Assembly: GCA_009103225.1 (NCBI GenBank)
Contig: RHPI01000810.1
Span: forward strand, 1,381,771-1,416,918
DNA from: Chlorokybus atmophyticus
Taxonomy: Eukaryota; Streptophyta; Chlorokybophyceae; Chlorokybales; Chlorokybaceae
Reading direction: 5' to 3'
Length of the DNA: 35,148 nt
Position numbers and translations under genes: made by a program. Under the pieces are notes generated by a model, which did not search any database, was not told the origin of the DNA, and was given only the letters and a program-made list of their open reading frames with translations. This document shows positions 21,927 through 31,183 of the stretch, piece by piece; position 1 is the stretch's first letter, and each line of letters opens with the position of its first letter.

Positions 21927-22376
21927 AACCAAGTCCCAATCTCCAGGCCGAAGTCAGAGGGGGAGGGTTTCAGACTAACAGGGTTTTGGAACAGATTGTC
22001 CTAGAACCTCCCCACCACTGTCCTAACCAAGTCCCGATCTCCAGACCGAAGCCAGAGGGGGAGGGTTTGAGAACAGTTTGGTTTGGAACTTACGGACCTT
22101 TGCCGGGTCAAACGACCCGGCAAAGCCACTGGCAGGTCACAGGTATGTCACAGGCATGCAACAGGCAAGCCACAGGCATGCAACAGGCAAGCCGTACGGT
22201 GATTAACTGTGACATGCACTGGCAAGCACAATGACAAGCAATCACCGCATGCAATGACAGGCAATCACTGCAAGCAATGATAGTGCACTAAGTGTGACAA
22301 ACAGTGATGGCACACTAGTAAGCCGCAATCACCGCATGCAATGACAGGCAATCACTGCAAGCAATGATAGTGCACT
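21927..22376. repeat. Repetitive leader of the retroelement
   Basis: Two imperfect 45-bp copies (21927-21971, 22025-22069) lie 98 bp apart. Two perfect 52-bp copies (22238-22289, 22325-22376) lie 87 bp apart. Between them are scattered ACAGGCAAGC/ACAGGCATGC units. The block sits between the primer-site candidate and gag, where a retroelement keeps untranslated leader and packaging signals. Confidence 0.85.
22098..22125. repeat. 12-bp-arm perfect hairpin in the leader
   Basis: CTTTGCCGGGTC, a four-base AAAC loop, then its exact complement. The GC-rich stem would form in the element RNA and lies between gag and the LTR, so a structural or packaging role is possible but not shown. Confidence 0.85.
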
Positions 22377-22654
22377 GGCAAGCCACTGTGTGATGTGCAT
22401 GAAAGTACACACGTGCACCTGGCAAGCACCTGGCAAGCAGCTGACAAGCAGGCAAGCAGGCAAGTCACCGACGTGTGATGGTACCTTACACGTGGAGAGG
22501 CCGCCTCTTTGATAGGTGGCTTCGACGTGGAGGTAGCGCAGGGAAGCGAACTTGAAGCTTGGGCTGCGTGGACGAATAGGAGGCCGCCGACGACGCCTTC
22601 TGATTGGCCGAAAGCAGGTCGCCGCCCCCTATAAGTACCCACGTCACCCCTCAA

Positions 22655-22668
22655 CTCCTGGATACCAA
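22655..22668 (-). other. Candidate primer-binding site
   Basis: On the minus strand the LTR ends in ACA and is followed directly by TTGGTATCCAGGAG. The TGGTATC start is like the initiator-Met-type primer sites common in plant LTR elements, but the match fails after seven bases, so the tRNA is not certain. The analogous place after the outer LTR (23232-23219) reads TTGGTCATCGGAGC, a diverged version. Confidence 0.6.
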
Positions 22669-22859
22669 TGTAACAGCACCACCGTCGCCGGTGATGCCCC
22701 TTCAATCCTCTACCCCAACACCCACACCGCCTATGACAAGCCTTTCAACGGCGTGGCCGCCACTGAGCAGAGAACTGAAATGTCACAGCCCACTCGACCA
22801 CAAAAGACTTGATGCTTTTATGGTCGATTTGTGGTAATTTAATGTACCTTCCCGTTACA
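22669..22859 (-). repeat. LTR, 191 bp (internal copy, directly before the primer site)
   Basis: Begins TGTAACGGG and ends GTTACA on the minus strand, so it has short inverted ends. The first 79 bases (22859-22781) match the outer LTR (23311-23233) at 78 of 79 positions. The remaining 112 bases are absent there. A polypurine tract lies directly upstream and a primer-site candidate directly downstream, so this copy could serve as 3' LTR of one unit and 5' LTR of the next. Confidence 0.75.
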
Positions 22860-23186
22860 TTCCCCCCCACTTAAGAACGCTGACGTCCTCGGCAGCTGGC
22901 GCTCATCAGCTGGGGAATCTTCCCAGGGGTCTGATTTAGGGTCGGTTACCGGCCCCACCACCCAAGGACCGGTCTATTTAGGCCCAAACCGATAAACGCG
23001 CGCATAGCGCACCGCTGCCGGCCCCACAGGTCGCATCGCGACAGGCAGGTCGCGTCCTGCCGCGCCGACTGAACTGGTCAGTCCGACGCGACTGCCATTA
23101 GGCAAGTCGCGACCTATCGATGATGGCACTTATGAAGTGACCAATTACGATTTTATTGGATCGAGAAACAACGACCGCGGAATTCG

Positions 23187-23259
23187 TGTGCAAGGCAGGA
23201 ATCGAACCCGGGCCTCAAGCTCCGATGACCAATGTCACAGCCCACTCGACCACAAAAGA
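23187..23259 (-). other. tRNA-like internal promoter (A and B boxes) spanning LTR end and leader
   Basis: A perfect B box GGTTCGATTCC lies at 23208-23198, and an A box TGGTCGAGTGG at 23252-23242. They are 33 bases apart, the spacing of an intronless tRNA. A D-stem (GTC/GAC) and a four-pair T-stem can be drawn, but there is no acceptor stem, so this is not a working tRNA. It could be a Pol III promoter or a SINE head fused to the element. Confidence 0.7.
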
Positions 23260-23311
23260 CTTGATGCTTTTATGGTCGATTTGTGGTAATCTAATGTACC
23301 TTCCCGTTACA
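23233..23311 (-). repeat. Outer 5' LTR, 79 bp
   Basis: Starts TGTAACGGG at 23311 and ends GTGACA, with a primer-site-like sequence directly after it. It differs from the internal LTR by one substitution over 79 bases and by lacking the internal LTR's last 112 bases. With the 22860-23232 segment and the polypurine tract at 22860-22872 it forms a TRIM-like short unit. Confidence 0.75.
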
Positions 23312-23340
23312 GCTATGGCAGCAACCGTTGCTGCCATAGC
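23312..23340. repeat. 29-bp perfect palindrome at the insertion junction (includes right GCTAT copy)
   Basis: GCTATGGCAGCAAC, a central C, then its exact complement. Its first five bases are the right copy of the proposed target-site duplication. The palindrome starts at the base next to the outer LTR. Confidence 0.85.
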
Positions 23341-24775
23341 CTGCCACACGAGGAGTCACATGCCATTTATACACATGTTCCACTCCAACCATGTATATGA
23401 TACTTGCAATATTAAAAACCATGCTTTATGACATATCTAATTGGTCATGACGTACTACTTTTGATAAGGTCATCAAGCCTTGCTTTGGGAGCTCAAAAAC
23501 TTGGAAACTTTTATGACAAATGAATGCATACTCACTTGATGCCATTTTCAGTAAGTAAAGGCTCATAAGGCATAAAGCAAAGCAACAAGCGATTTTACAA
23601 GTTTAAGGTCGAGGGCATAGCTCATGTGACCAACATATTGTGTATTGCGAGTTTGATTAGCTTTTATGAGATTGCACTCTCATATCTACTTGCATGCAAG
23701 TAGACATACAGCAGGGAGTTAATAATAGTTAACATGGTGGGGTGCATCCCATGGGCATAAGTGTCAAAAAGTGTATGCATAGATATCATTCAATACACCC
23801 AATTAAGTAAAACGCGATATGTACTTGGCCCGCCAAGCTTGCTTTACATTGTTTTTATTGTCATGTGCGTGGCAACCTTGATGATCGATTTGAAAAATCC
23901 TGTTTACGATGTGGTTAATATTATAATAACCATGATTATAGCGCAACACTCATAAAATATAAACAAACGTGGTTTTTATCAACCTTACAACTTCGGGCTT
24001 AAAGATACAAATGTAGCACTCTGGAAAAATTTTGCACTATAAATGCATGGCATGATCATTACATAAATGCCATGTACGAACGTGCCCCGTACTGAGTTTT
24101 TGCGCCATAAGTGATGCATCCGTGATCGGCATTAATTGCAAGTGGTTGAATACATTGCAACGTTGTGTGCGATTGGTCCGGTATTAAACCTCGCTCAATA
24201 TTAACATGGGCATTTGTATCACAAGTTTCTTAATTCGTGTGCTGTTTGCTGCCAATGCAATGATAGCAACATGCCACAAGCTATTGCCATCGCATTCATG
24301 TGCATCCATATGGTAGCATAACAATAGTAATGCATGTTCAAGCCTTTAAATGTAAGATCATCTTTGACCATTTATCAATGACCTAACAAATTCTATTAGT
24401 ATATACGTTAATTAAATTTGAACATAGCAATAAAGTATATTGCATTTATCACTTAACATTGCGCAGATTTCCTTGATGTTGGTCTTGATGCATTGTACAT
24501 GCAACACATGACGGTGCACGTTCACAAGCTAAATGTTGCACAGTGTAACAGAGTCGCTGTCACCGTAGTGGATAGTTTTGCAAGCATGACAATTCTCAGA
24601 GCCTGTTAGGAGATAGGTATCATGCTGTAAGATGATGACTCGTCACGCTTTGCTGCATAGCGAGTCACCACGCGTGACGCCAGATGATATGATTATCCAA
24701 CAAAACATTAAACTTGGCGTATTAGCGAAGGCGTCCTTGTCGTTGCCGGCGTCGTTGCCGGCGTCCTTGAGGCCC
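23341..24775. other. AT-rich region without recognisable genes
   Basis: About 1.4 kb visibly richer in A and T than the gene blocks on either side. It has no convincing reading frame; the best, at 23761-23955, is a short hydrophobic peptide of no known family. The right end (24600-24775) should include the promoter and 5' UTR of the next gene. Confidence 0.5.
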
Positions 24776-27700
24776 ATGGCGGCATTGTCCTCCTCCTGGT
24801 TGATTTTGTTTCCACCCCTAACGCTGCTATCTTCGTCGCCTCCGCCTGCCGCCGCCTCCCCGCAGCTGCATGCCCGCCGGCGCAGCAGCCTGGGTTGCAG
24901 CTGCAGCTTCACCTGCAGCCCAGCAGGCGGCGGCGGCGGCGGCGGCGGTGTCGTGGGCGAGGGCCTGGAGCGAGGCGTTCAATTTGATGGAGGCATCGGA
25001 GTGCATGGACGACGGCGATCAGGCGTTCGTGCTCGTGCTGGCCGTAGAGACAGGGACTGGGAGAGCGACAGGGATAGAGATAGGGATAGAGATAGGGAGA
25101 GGGATAGGGTTAGAGACAGGGACAGGGATAGGGATAAGGATAGGCTCAGGGACATGGAGCAGGAAGAGGAGGCGGTTGAGGACGATCCCTGGGGGGCGTT
25201 CCTGGCTTATTTAGGGTTGAGGCAGCCTCCAAGGTATGGCTACACATTAGCCGCATTGATATGTCATACTTACACCGTAGCTTGCTGTTGATTACACGCC
25301 TTCTTCTTGCTTTCTTTTCCGAAACCCCAATTGCATTGCAGCTGCGCTTTGCTGATGGCATTGCAGTTGCAGCATCTACACATGCTCACTGTTTTTCTGT
25401 TCTCCGTGTTAGCAGTATGAGCATGCATGCAAGTAAGAGGCACATCACTTTGTGTGTTACATATGCAGTACCAGACACTTACATACATACATCTCACTCT
25501 GTCGCATATTGAGGAAGTAAGGAAAGTGCATTCGATGCATGCAATGCATTCAGTTGCAAAGCCAGTTTGGTCCAAGTTGTTACACCCGATCACATGTGTT
25601 TGGGTTGCAGAGGAGCGAATAATAACCCGCAAGAGCGCGAGCGTGAGCGTGAGCGAGAGATGGGTTGGGGCACGCACGTGGACCCTGTCGACGGCGTGGC
25701 TGAGTACGACGACCCGTATGCGGCGGCGGAGGAGCAGCGGCGCTTCTCGGCGGATCACATGGACCATGAGGATGAGAACGATTGGGAGGATTGGATTGAC
25801 CGATCGTACTTCACGCGAGGTGTGTGTTTGTGATGCGTGTGTGTGCATGTGTGTGCGTGCGAGCAGTTTTGGTTGTGCTGTTTTGCTACTGGAAGTGGCA
25901 GCATGTGCAGCAGCTAGACTTGAAGCTTAAGTGAAGGGTTGCGATGCTTGCGAATGGGGTCCGTATGTATGGTGTAGTGTGATGCACGCTGAGTGCAATT
26001 TTTGGCAGAGCGCGCGTGTGCGTGTGCGTGTGCATGGCCCATGCGCGTGCACCTGCGCGTCCCTGTGCGAGTGCGGGTGTTATGTATTTTGAATCAAACA
26101 TACCACTTGCAGCTGGAGTGAGTCTTGCAGTGCAGTGTCAAGTGTTCATCTGCACTTTCCTGAGCTTTGTGTCACTGGTGACGCTCCATATTGTCCAGTG
26201 GCTATTAAGCACTCAGTCAAAGCACTTGTGTCGGTTTGGGAATGTTGCCATTATACCAGTGGTCTTGTTGGGAAGTTGGCTTTGGCCTCTTGACCGGATT
26301 GCAATCTGAACAAAAGTCAAACAAAGTAAGCGTTGATAGCGCGCGTACGAACATTCTGTCTTGCAGTTGTGAGTGTCACCAAATGGTCACATTTGCTAGC
26401 AAAAACTGTTGCCAATAGGTGTAGACATGATACGCACATACGCACCTGTGTGTGAATGTTGCAAGAAGCACTGTCAACAGATAGTTTATTGGCAGGAAGG
26501 AGCCGCGCCGGTTTGTGGGACGAGGAACAGTCTGAGCTGAGTGACTGGCTCGACGGCGTGCCTCTGCGCCGCCGCACGTACCGCCGCCCCACTCCCCTCG
26601 AGGAGCTACGACGCATCGTGGAAGACGACCCGGAGGACCCCAACGAGTACGAGCCCCTCATCGACCGCGCCGTACGGTTCTTCTCCAGAGAGTCGGTAAG
26701 GTGGTGCACTGGCCAACACAAAACAACAAGTTGAAGAGTATATATATGCGCGCGCGCACGCGCGTTACATTTCAATGTTTGGCTGATGCATTGCATGCAA
26801 TCGCAGGTCAAGTTCATGATGGTGGTGGTTCTTGTTCCGTTTGTGTCTGGGTGGACGGCACACGCGTACCTATTCGAACCACTGACTACCAAGTATGTGT
26901 GTGTTGGTACAAACGTGTGTGTCGATGTGCGTGTGGTGCAAACGGGTGTGCAATGCTGGCAGGTTGGACGAAATGGCCCCGAGAGCGTTTGCTCTGCGCG
27001 ACAATCAGAAGGTGCGGTTTGCTGGCATGGTGAAGCAGGAGGAGTTCCGGCTCAAGTTTGAGGCCATGGTTGGCAAGACTCCACCGCTGTCTGATGAAGA
27101 ACTCCTTAGCTACATGCGCGAAACGGCGTATGTGCATGACATCATGCTTGACACCACCAATATTGGCATTAGCGGCATCACGCCCACTGTTTGGGTGCAT
27201 GTTGGCAGGCGCACCCGTACACGTGTGTCTGTGTGCATGCATGCGTGTGTGCATGCATGTATGCGTGCCCGCGTGTGTGTGACGCTTCATGCTGTTGTTG
27301 TGCAGTTTGGAGTTGGCGCATCACGGCAGGGAGTCCAACCGGGAAGGCTTCTCAAACCTGATGTCCGATGCGGTGGCATTCTGCGCGTTCTTAGGCGTGT
27401 TGGTGCAGAACCAGCGCAAGGTGCAGCTGCTCGCGCGCTCCATCGGCATATGGGCCTCGCGCCTTAGTGACACTGCCAAGGCCATATGCATCATCCTGTT
27501 CTCTGATATCCTGCTCGGGTGAGATATATCTTCTACTACTCCTATTGAGTGCGGTGACATTTGCATGGCATGTTTGGTGAAGTTGATGTGAACATTGGCA
27601 CACAGGTATCACTCCGATGCTGGTTGGAAGGCCATGTTGGATGGAATCATTGAGAGGTATGGTGCGGAAGCGGACCAGCAGGCTATCACGATCTTCATTG

Positions 27701-27905
27701 CGATTGTGCCGGTCTTCCTGGACTCAAGCTTCAAGTATTGGGTAAGTAGTTGTTGCAGTTGGGATTTGTGCACGTCAGATGCGTCAATGTGTGTGAATTG
27801 CAACGAGTGAACCTGTATACTTTTACCTACGCTCAGGTGTTCATGTACCTGAACAAGATATCTCCATCCACGACAGTGACCTTCCGCAGCATGAACCGGC
27901 ATTAG
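24776..27905 (+). CDS. DLDG1: Nuclear CemA/PxcA-family chloroplast membrane protein (DLDG1-like)
   Basis: Eight exons: 24776-25233, 25611-25819, 26496-26695, 26807-26892, 26963-27127, 27306-27518, 27606-27741, 27837-27905. They sum to 1536 nt (511 aa), with phases matching at every junction. The C-terminal 220 residues are CemA/PxcA-like: a first membrane helix (about 292-312), then PPLSDEEL, LAHHGRESNREG, a second helix, SDILLGYHSDAGW, a third and fourth helix (IFIAIVPVFLDSSFKYW), and the closing YLNKISPS and FRSMN. The N-terminus is Ser/Pro/Ala-rich with Arg, fitting a chloroplast transit peptide, so the product should sit in the plastid envelope. CemA/PxcA proteins influence H+ extrusion and inorganic-carbon uptake; the plant nuclear homologue DLDG1 affects plastid pH balance and non-photochemical quenching. 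Odd: RD/RE dipeptide repeats and an acidic linker before the domain. An in-frame ATG at 24632 is an alternative start. Confidence 0.87.
25045..25144 (+). repeat. Hexamer-type repeat coding for Arg-Asp dipeptides
   Basis: Degenerate GGGATA/GAGACA/GGGACA units run for about 100 bases in the first exon of the CemA-like gene and encode an (RD)n-rich stretch. A second run of GAGCGT/GAGCGC units (about 25630-25660), after the next intron, encodes (RE)n. Confidence 0.85.
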
Positions 27906-28751
27906 TGATGGGTTTCAGGCAATAGTAATGCGTTTCAGGCATTGTGGTATCAATGACGGGTTGTACAGGCTATGCACGCGCTCTCCAGTTTGATGTTGCA
28001 TCATGTTGCATGCAATTGAGCTGTCTAGCACGCTGTTTATGTTATGTCGCGCGTGATAGCGATACTGCAGTCACACAACCCAAGGCCTGCAACAGCGATG
28101 CCACTTGCGCCAGAGTGAGTACCAGCATCAAGGAGAAAACCCAACCTTACCATGCGCTTGGTAGCTACGCAGGAGCATTCCCTGTCAACTTGCATGAAGT
28201 GAGCAAGTTGTGGTGTCAGGTACATGACTTTCACACCAGATGGCTATAAGTTCCTGTAACACGCCAACTGGCAAAACACACCAGAAACTCAAGCAAGCAC
28301 CGCGCCCTGTACCCGCAACCATTCGGCAGATTGGGTGTAGTCATCATTGGGTGAGGGTTCCATCTGGTATGGCTGGCAGTTGCACTGATTTCAGTAAGGA
28401 CAGTGGTCGCTGTGCTTGGCGTGGCAAAGCATGTCTTGCTCAATAACAAGGGCCTGGGCCAACGCACATGCATGCACATTATTGCATTAGCGATTTCTTG
28501 TAGTCTTATCTTAGACACTTATCTCGCTGCACAAAAACCAGCCAGTTGGAGCAGGGCACATGTAGTTGTAGGCAGCAGCGATGCGACAAGAACAGGCGCA
28601 TTCGTGTTACGTGGGAATCAATGGCAATGCACAAAATGTTTGCAAGATTCGCGAGGCTGGTGTGTTGGCAGCCTTGTTGGGGTACCTTCTGATACACTAT
28701 GTACAAGCAGACAGACAACCAACAGCATGGTGCGGGGACTGCATCCCAGTG
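27906..28751. other. Convergent intergenic region
   Basis: About 850 bases between the stops of the CemA-like gene (+) and VPS24 (-). No motif-bearing frame or RNA gene was seen; chance frames of up to about 120 codons occur. It should hold both 3' UTRs. Confidence 0.6.
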
Positions 28752-30823
28752 TCAACTTCGTATTGTGTTGAACTGTTCCCTCAGTGCTTCCAGCTCCGCT
28801 TCTTCATCTCCTTGCGCTGCCACTGCAGCAGGCTCTGCAGGCTGAGCCCTTGCCGGCACCTGCAAAGTGCAAGTAATAGACATTACTACCAATACATTTT
28901 CACCATGACCAACAGCGTGCGTGCATGCTTGTGCATTTCTGTGTACGCGTGCGCGTGTACGTGCGCGTGTATGTGTGGTGTGTGCGCAGATGTGCTCGTT
29001 TGTGTCTGTGTGTGCGCTCTCCCATGCATATGCGCGGAAGTGTGTACACTACTTGTAGCATCAACTGTGTAATGACGCGTAAAGCGTAATGTGGTGCAAG
29101 TAATTGCTGAAACCTTTGACAAAAAGTGAGTTGTCCTTCTCTGACAGCCACACAATAAGGTGCACACATCTTGTTTTTAACAAACATCACCTTAGCAGCT
29201 GGCCGAGCAGGCAGCTGTTGCGCGACCTCTCCGGCAATCTCATCCAGCACGGCCTGCACCTCCGTCTCCGTCTCCTCCTCAGCATCCTCCGTGTCGAGGG
29301 CGGAGTCAACGGCGTCTTCCAGAAACTCTTCAATCACGCCCGCCTGATGGATGTATCACACATGTCACCATGTGCACACTAGAAGACACACACAACAACA
29401 GCGTGTTGGGGTAAAACAAACCTTGGTGAGCTCCTTTGCGAGCTCCTGCATCGTGGCGGCCATCTCGGGCATCTTCACCATGTTGTTCACGAGCTTCATC
29501 ACCTCGGTGCTCTTCTGCAGATGGCCGGTCACCCGCACCATAGCTGCCAACACGCAACACAATGGGTTACTTGTGGCACACAACAACGAGGTTGTGAGGC
29601 AAACGAGCTGACACAACCATTGATACATTGTAAAGTCACTGGACTTATAAAAGAAATGTGTGCCCACGCACTGTTGGTATGCCAAGTATACTGTCAAAGT
29701 GCAATTTTGCACATGTACACACTGATGGTATGCCTGTGTGAGTGCGTGCGCATGTGTGTGTGCGTGCGTGCGTGCCTGTGTGCTTAAGTGTAAGTGTGTG
29801 TGTGTGTGTTTGCTCACCAAGATTTTCTGCCAGGTGCATGGAGACGGAGTTGAGGTGCGCTTTGTTCTCGTACAAGCGGGCAACTGTGCGGTGTGAGCGC
29901 ACGAGTTCACGTGCCAATGATCGTGCCGAGGCCAGATCATTGCGCTTCGCGCACTCCTTTATTGACTTCTTCACACCCTTCTCCTCCCTTTCAATCTCCC
30001 TCACCTGCACGAGTGACCATGCTTGGGCAATTTCTTCAGAGTATTGTACGCAAACACATGCATGTGCACACATGCACGCACTTACTAACAAACACATCTG
30101 CGTGCGCACACACAACCACACGTGGGCGCTATTGTAGCCAGGTGCACCCATGCTGACCAGGACGCATTCTCTACTCTGCTTGCATAGGCGCACAGGCGTG
30201 TGTGGTTGCATATGAGAGCATTTGCACACACAAACGAGCATGGTTGCAGTGCACTGATAACAAGTATGCAATGGACAGTCAGTGTTTTTAGCCACTTGCC
30301 TGTCGTTCAAGCGACCTCATCTCGGTTCGTATCTTGCGCTGCCATTCTCGCACCTGTTGAGTGACATATAATGAGCGCAAAGCTACAAAAGATTCATCCT
30401 GCTCACGCACAACATTGAGCTTCTGGTAAGCCATCATTAACGAGTTTGCCCGCAGTACAGACACAACATGTGACAGTACCAAACAGAAGTCCACATGTGA
30501 TTGCTGAAGCACAACATGTGACACACAACAGACAGAACAAGTATTGAAGTATGTAAACGTGATTGTGAACTTCTCCCTGTGCTGTTTAAATATACCAAAG
30601 GTACTTGCTCAAAACGATGAAGTGCTGGCACAGTAACGAGCACACGTACACATGTGTTACTGTGGCAGCACACACTGTCACACTTTTTTTCTCCCAAACT
30701 CAAACTCACACCTACATTCAACCGTACGCAAAAGACAACCAAAACAACAGTCCTGGCTACCTGTTCCTGTGGTGTTGGCTTCTTCTTGAACACTCCCAAA
30801 ACACTGTTCGCCGCCTGCTGCAT
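28752..30823 (-). CDS. VPS24: ESCRT-III subunit VPS24 / CHMP3
   Basis: Six exons: 30823-30761, 30353-30300, 30004-29818, 29543-29422, 29343-29191, 28859-28752. Total 687 nt (228 aa), close to the usual 220-230. VPS24 polymerises with SNF7 and VPS2 on endosomal membranes to bud vesicles into multivesicular bodies and to sever membrane necks. Visible signatures are the basic N-terminal helix with KKKPTPQEQ and REWQRKIR, the helical hairpin with AKRNDLASARSLARELV and RLYENKA, HLQKSTEVMKLVNNMVKMP, the acidic AGVIEEFLEDAVDSALD segment, and a C-terminal helix LEALREQFNTIRS that fits an MIT-interacting motif for the VPS4 ATPase. The second intron (30299-30005) begins GCAAGT, not GT, and is needed to keep the conserved sequence and phase. 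The wording is closest to plant VPS24. An intron (29190-28860) holds a 77-bp repeat shared with another gene. Confidence 0.95.
29093..29169 (-). repeat. 77-bp intronic repeat, copy in VPS24
   Basis: Identical over all 77 bases to 35072-35148. It lies in the last intron of VPS24, starting about 21 bases after the splice donor in the direction of transcription. It is not simple sequence, so the match is not due to low complexity. See the partner entry. Confidence 0.95.
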
Positions 30824-31183
30824 TGCAGGCAGCCCAACAAGAGAGATCTAATTCTCCCACAACCAAAGGCAAGACAGGGACTCTCTCTGTCCTTCTCTTC
30901 TCAGCCTGGCATGCTGCTGATGATGGCAGACACAGGCACAGCTGGCCAGGCCGGCGGTGGACAACCAGCTGGCCAGACCGACGAGGAGGATGCTGAAGAT
31001 CAAGAGGATGGCAAAGAGGAGAAGACGTAGGAGGAGAAAGAGCAGGAGATGGAGCAGGGGAACGCCGCCGCCCACAACGCACTGACTAAAATTGAAGCTT
31101 GCTATATGCTAGTAGCGAAAGCGAAAGTTGCTAAGCTTAACGGCATTAGGGTTTGAAAATTTGATTTGCTGGCAAATGCTCAC
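30824..31183. promoter_or_regulatory. Shared 360-bp region between divergent VPS24 and ZNF511-like genes
   Basis: The two start codons (30823 minus, 31184 plus) face away from each other, so both promoters and 5' UTRs must lie here if there are no upstream exons. The middle is purine-rich on the plus strand (about 30980-31060). No TATA box or other motif is clear. Confidence 0.5.

Larger units (their letters stand above)
14199..23311 (-). mobile_element. Composite Ty3/gypsy chromovirus-type LTR retroelement
   Basis: This is about 9.1 kb, read right to left. In order: outer LTR (23311-23233); a short internal segment with its own primer-site-like and polypurine sequences; a second LTR (22859-22669); primer-binding-site candidate; repetitive leader; gag (21725-20550); a hairpin-rich non-coding block; pol with protease, RT, RNase H, integrase and chromodomain (about 18490-14951); polypurine tract; and a palindromic terminal repeat (14803-14199). 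The order protease-RT-RNase H-integrase is diagnostic of Ty3/gypsy, and the chromodomain after integrase marks the chromovirus branch. The polypurine tract AGTGGGGGGGAA directly before TGTAACGGG occurs at both internal 3' ends. This suggests a tandem or nested arrangement of two related units sharing an LTR. Lesions in pol indicate an inactive copy. Confidence 0.85.

Noticed and set aside
22060-22460. CRISPR-like array in the retroelement leader
   Set aside because: The repeats are few, irregularly spaced and partly overlapping, and the host is eukaryotic; they are leader tandem repeats.
23187-23259. Functional tRNA gene
   Set aside because: A and B boxes and a T-arm are present, but the acceptor stem does not pair and the anticodon stem is poor, so only a tRNA-like promoter is claimed.
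25045-25144. Telomere-like repeat
   Set aside because: GGGTTA appears only once among GGGATA/GAGACA units, and the run is in frame and codes for Arg-Asp.
26016-26309. Hydrophobic plus-strand frame inside the second intron of the CemA-like gene
   Set aside because: Including it would break the phase-1 join of exons 2 and 3; CemA relatives have no extra helix there.
29645-30310. 221-codon minus-strand frame read as one gene
   Set aside because: Only its middle (30004-29818) is conserved VPS24; the ends are intron with CA-rich sequence.
30605-31030. 141-codon plus-strand frame upstream of the ZNF511-like gene
   Set aside because: It lies opposite VPS24 exon 1 and the divergent promoter, and its C-terminal acidic run is simple purine-rich sequence.
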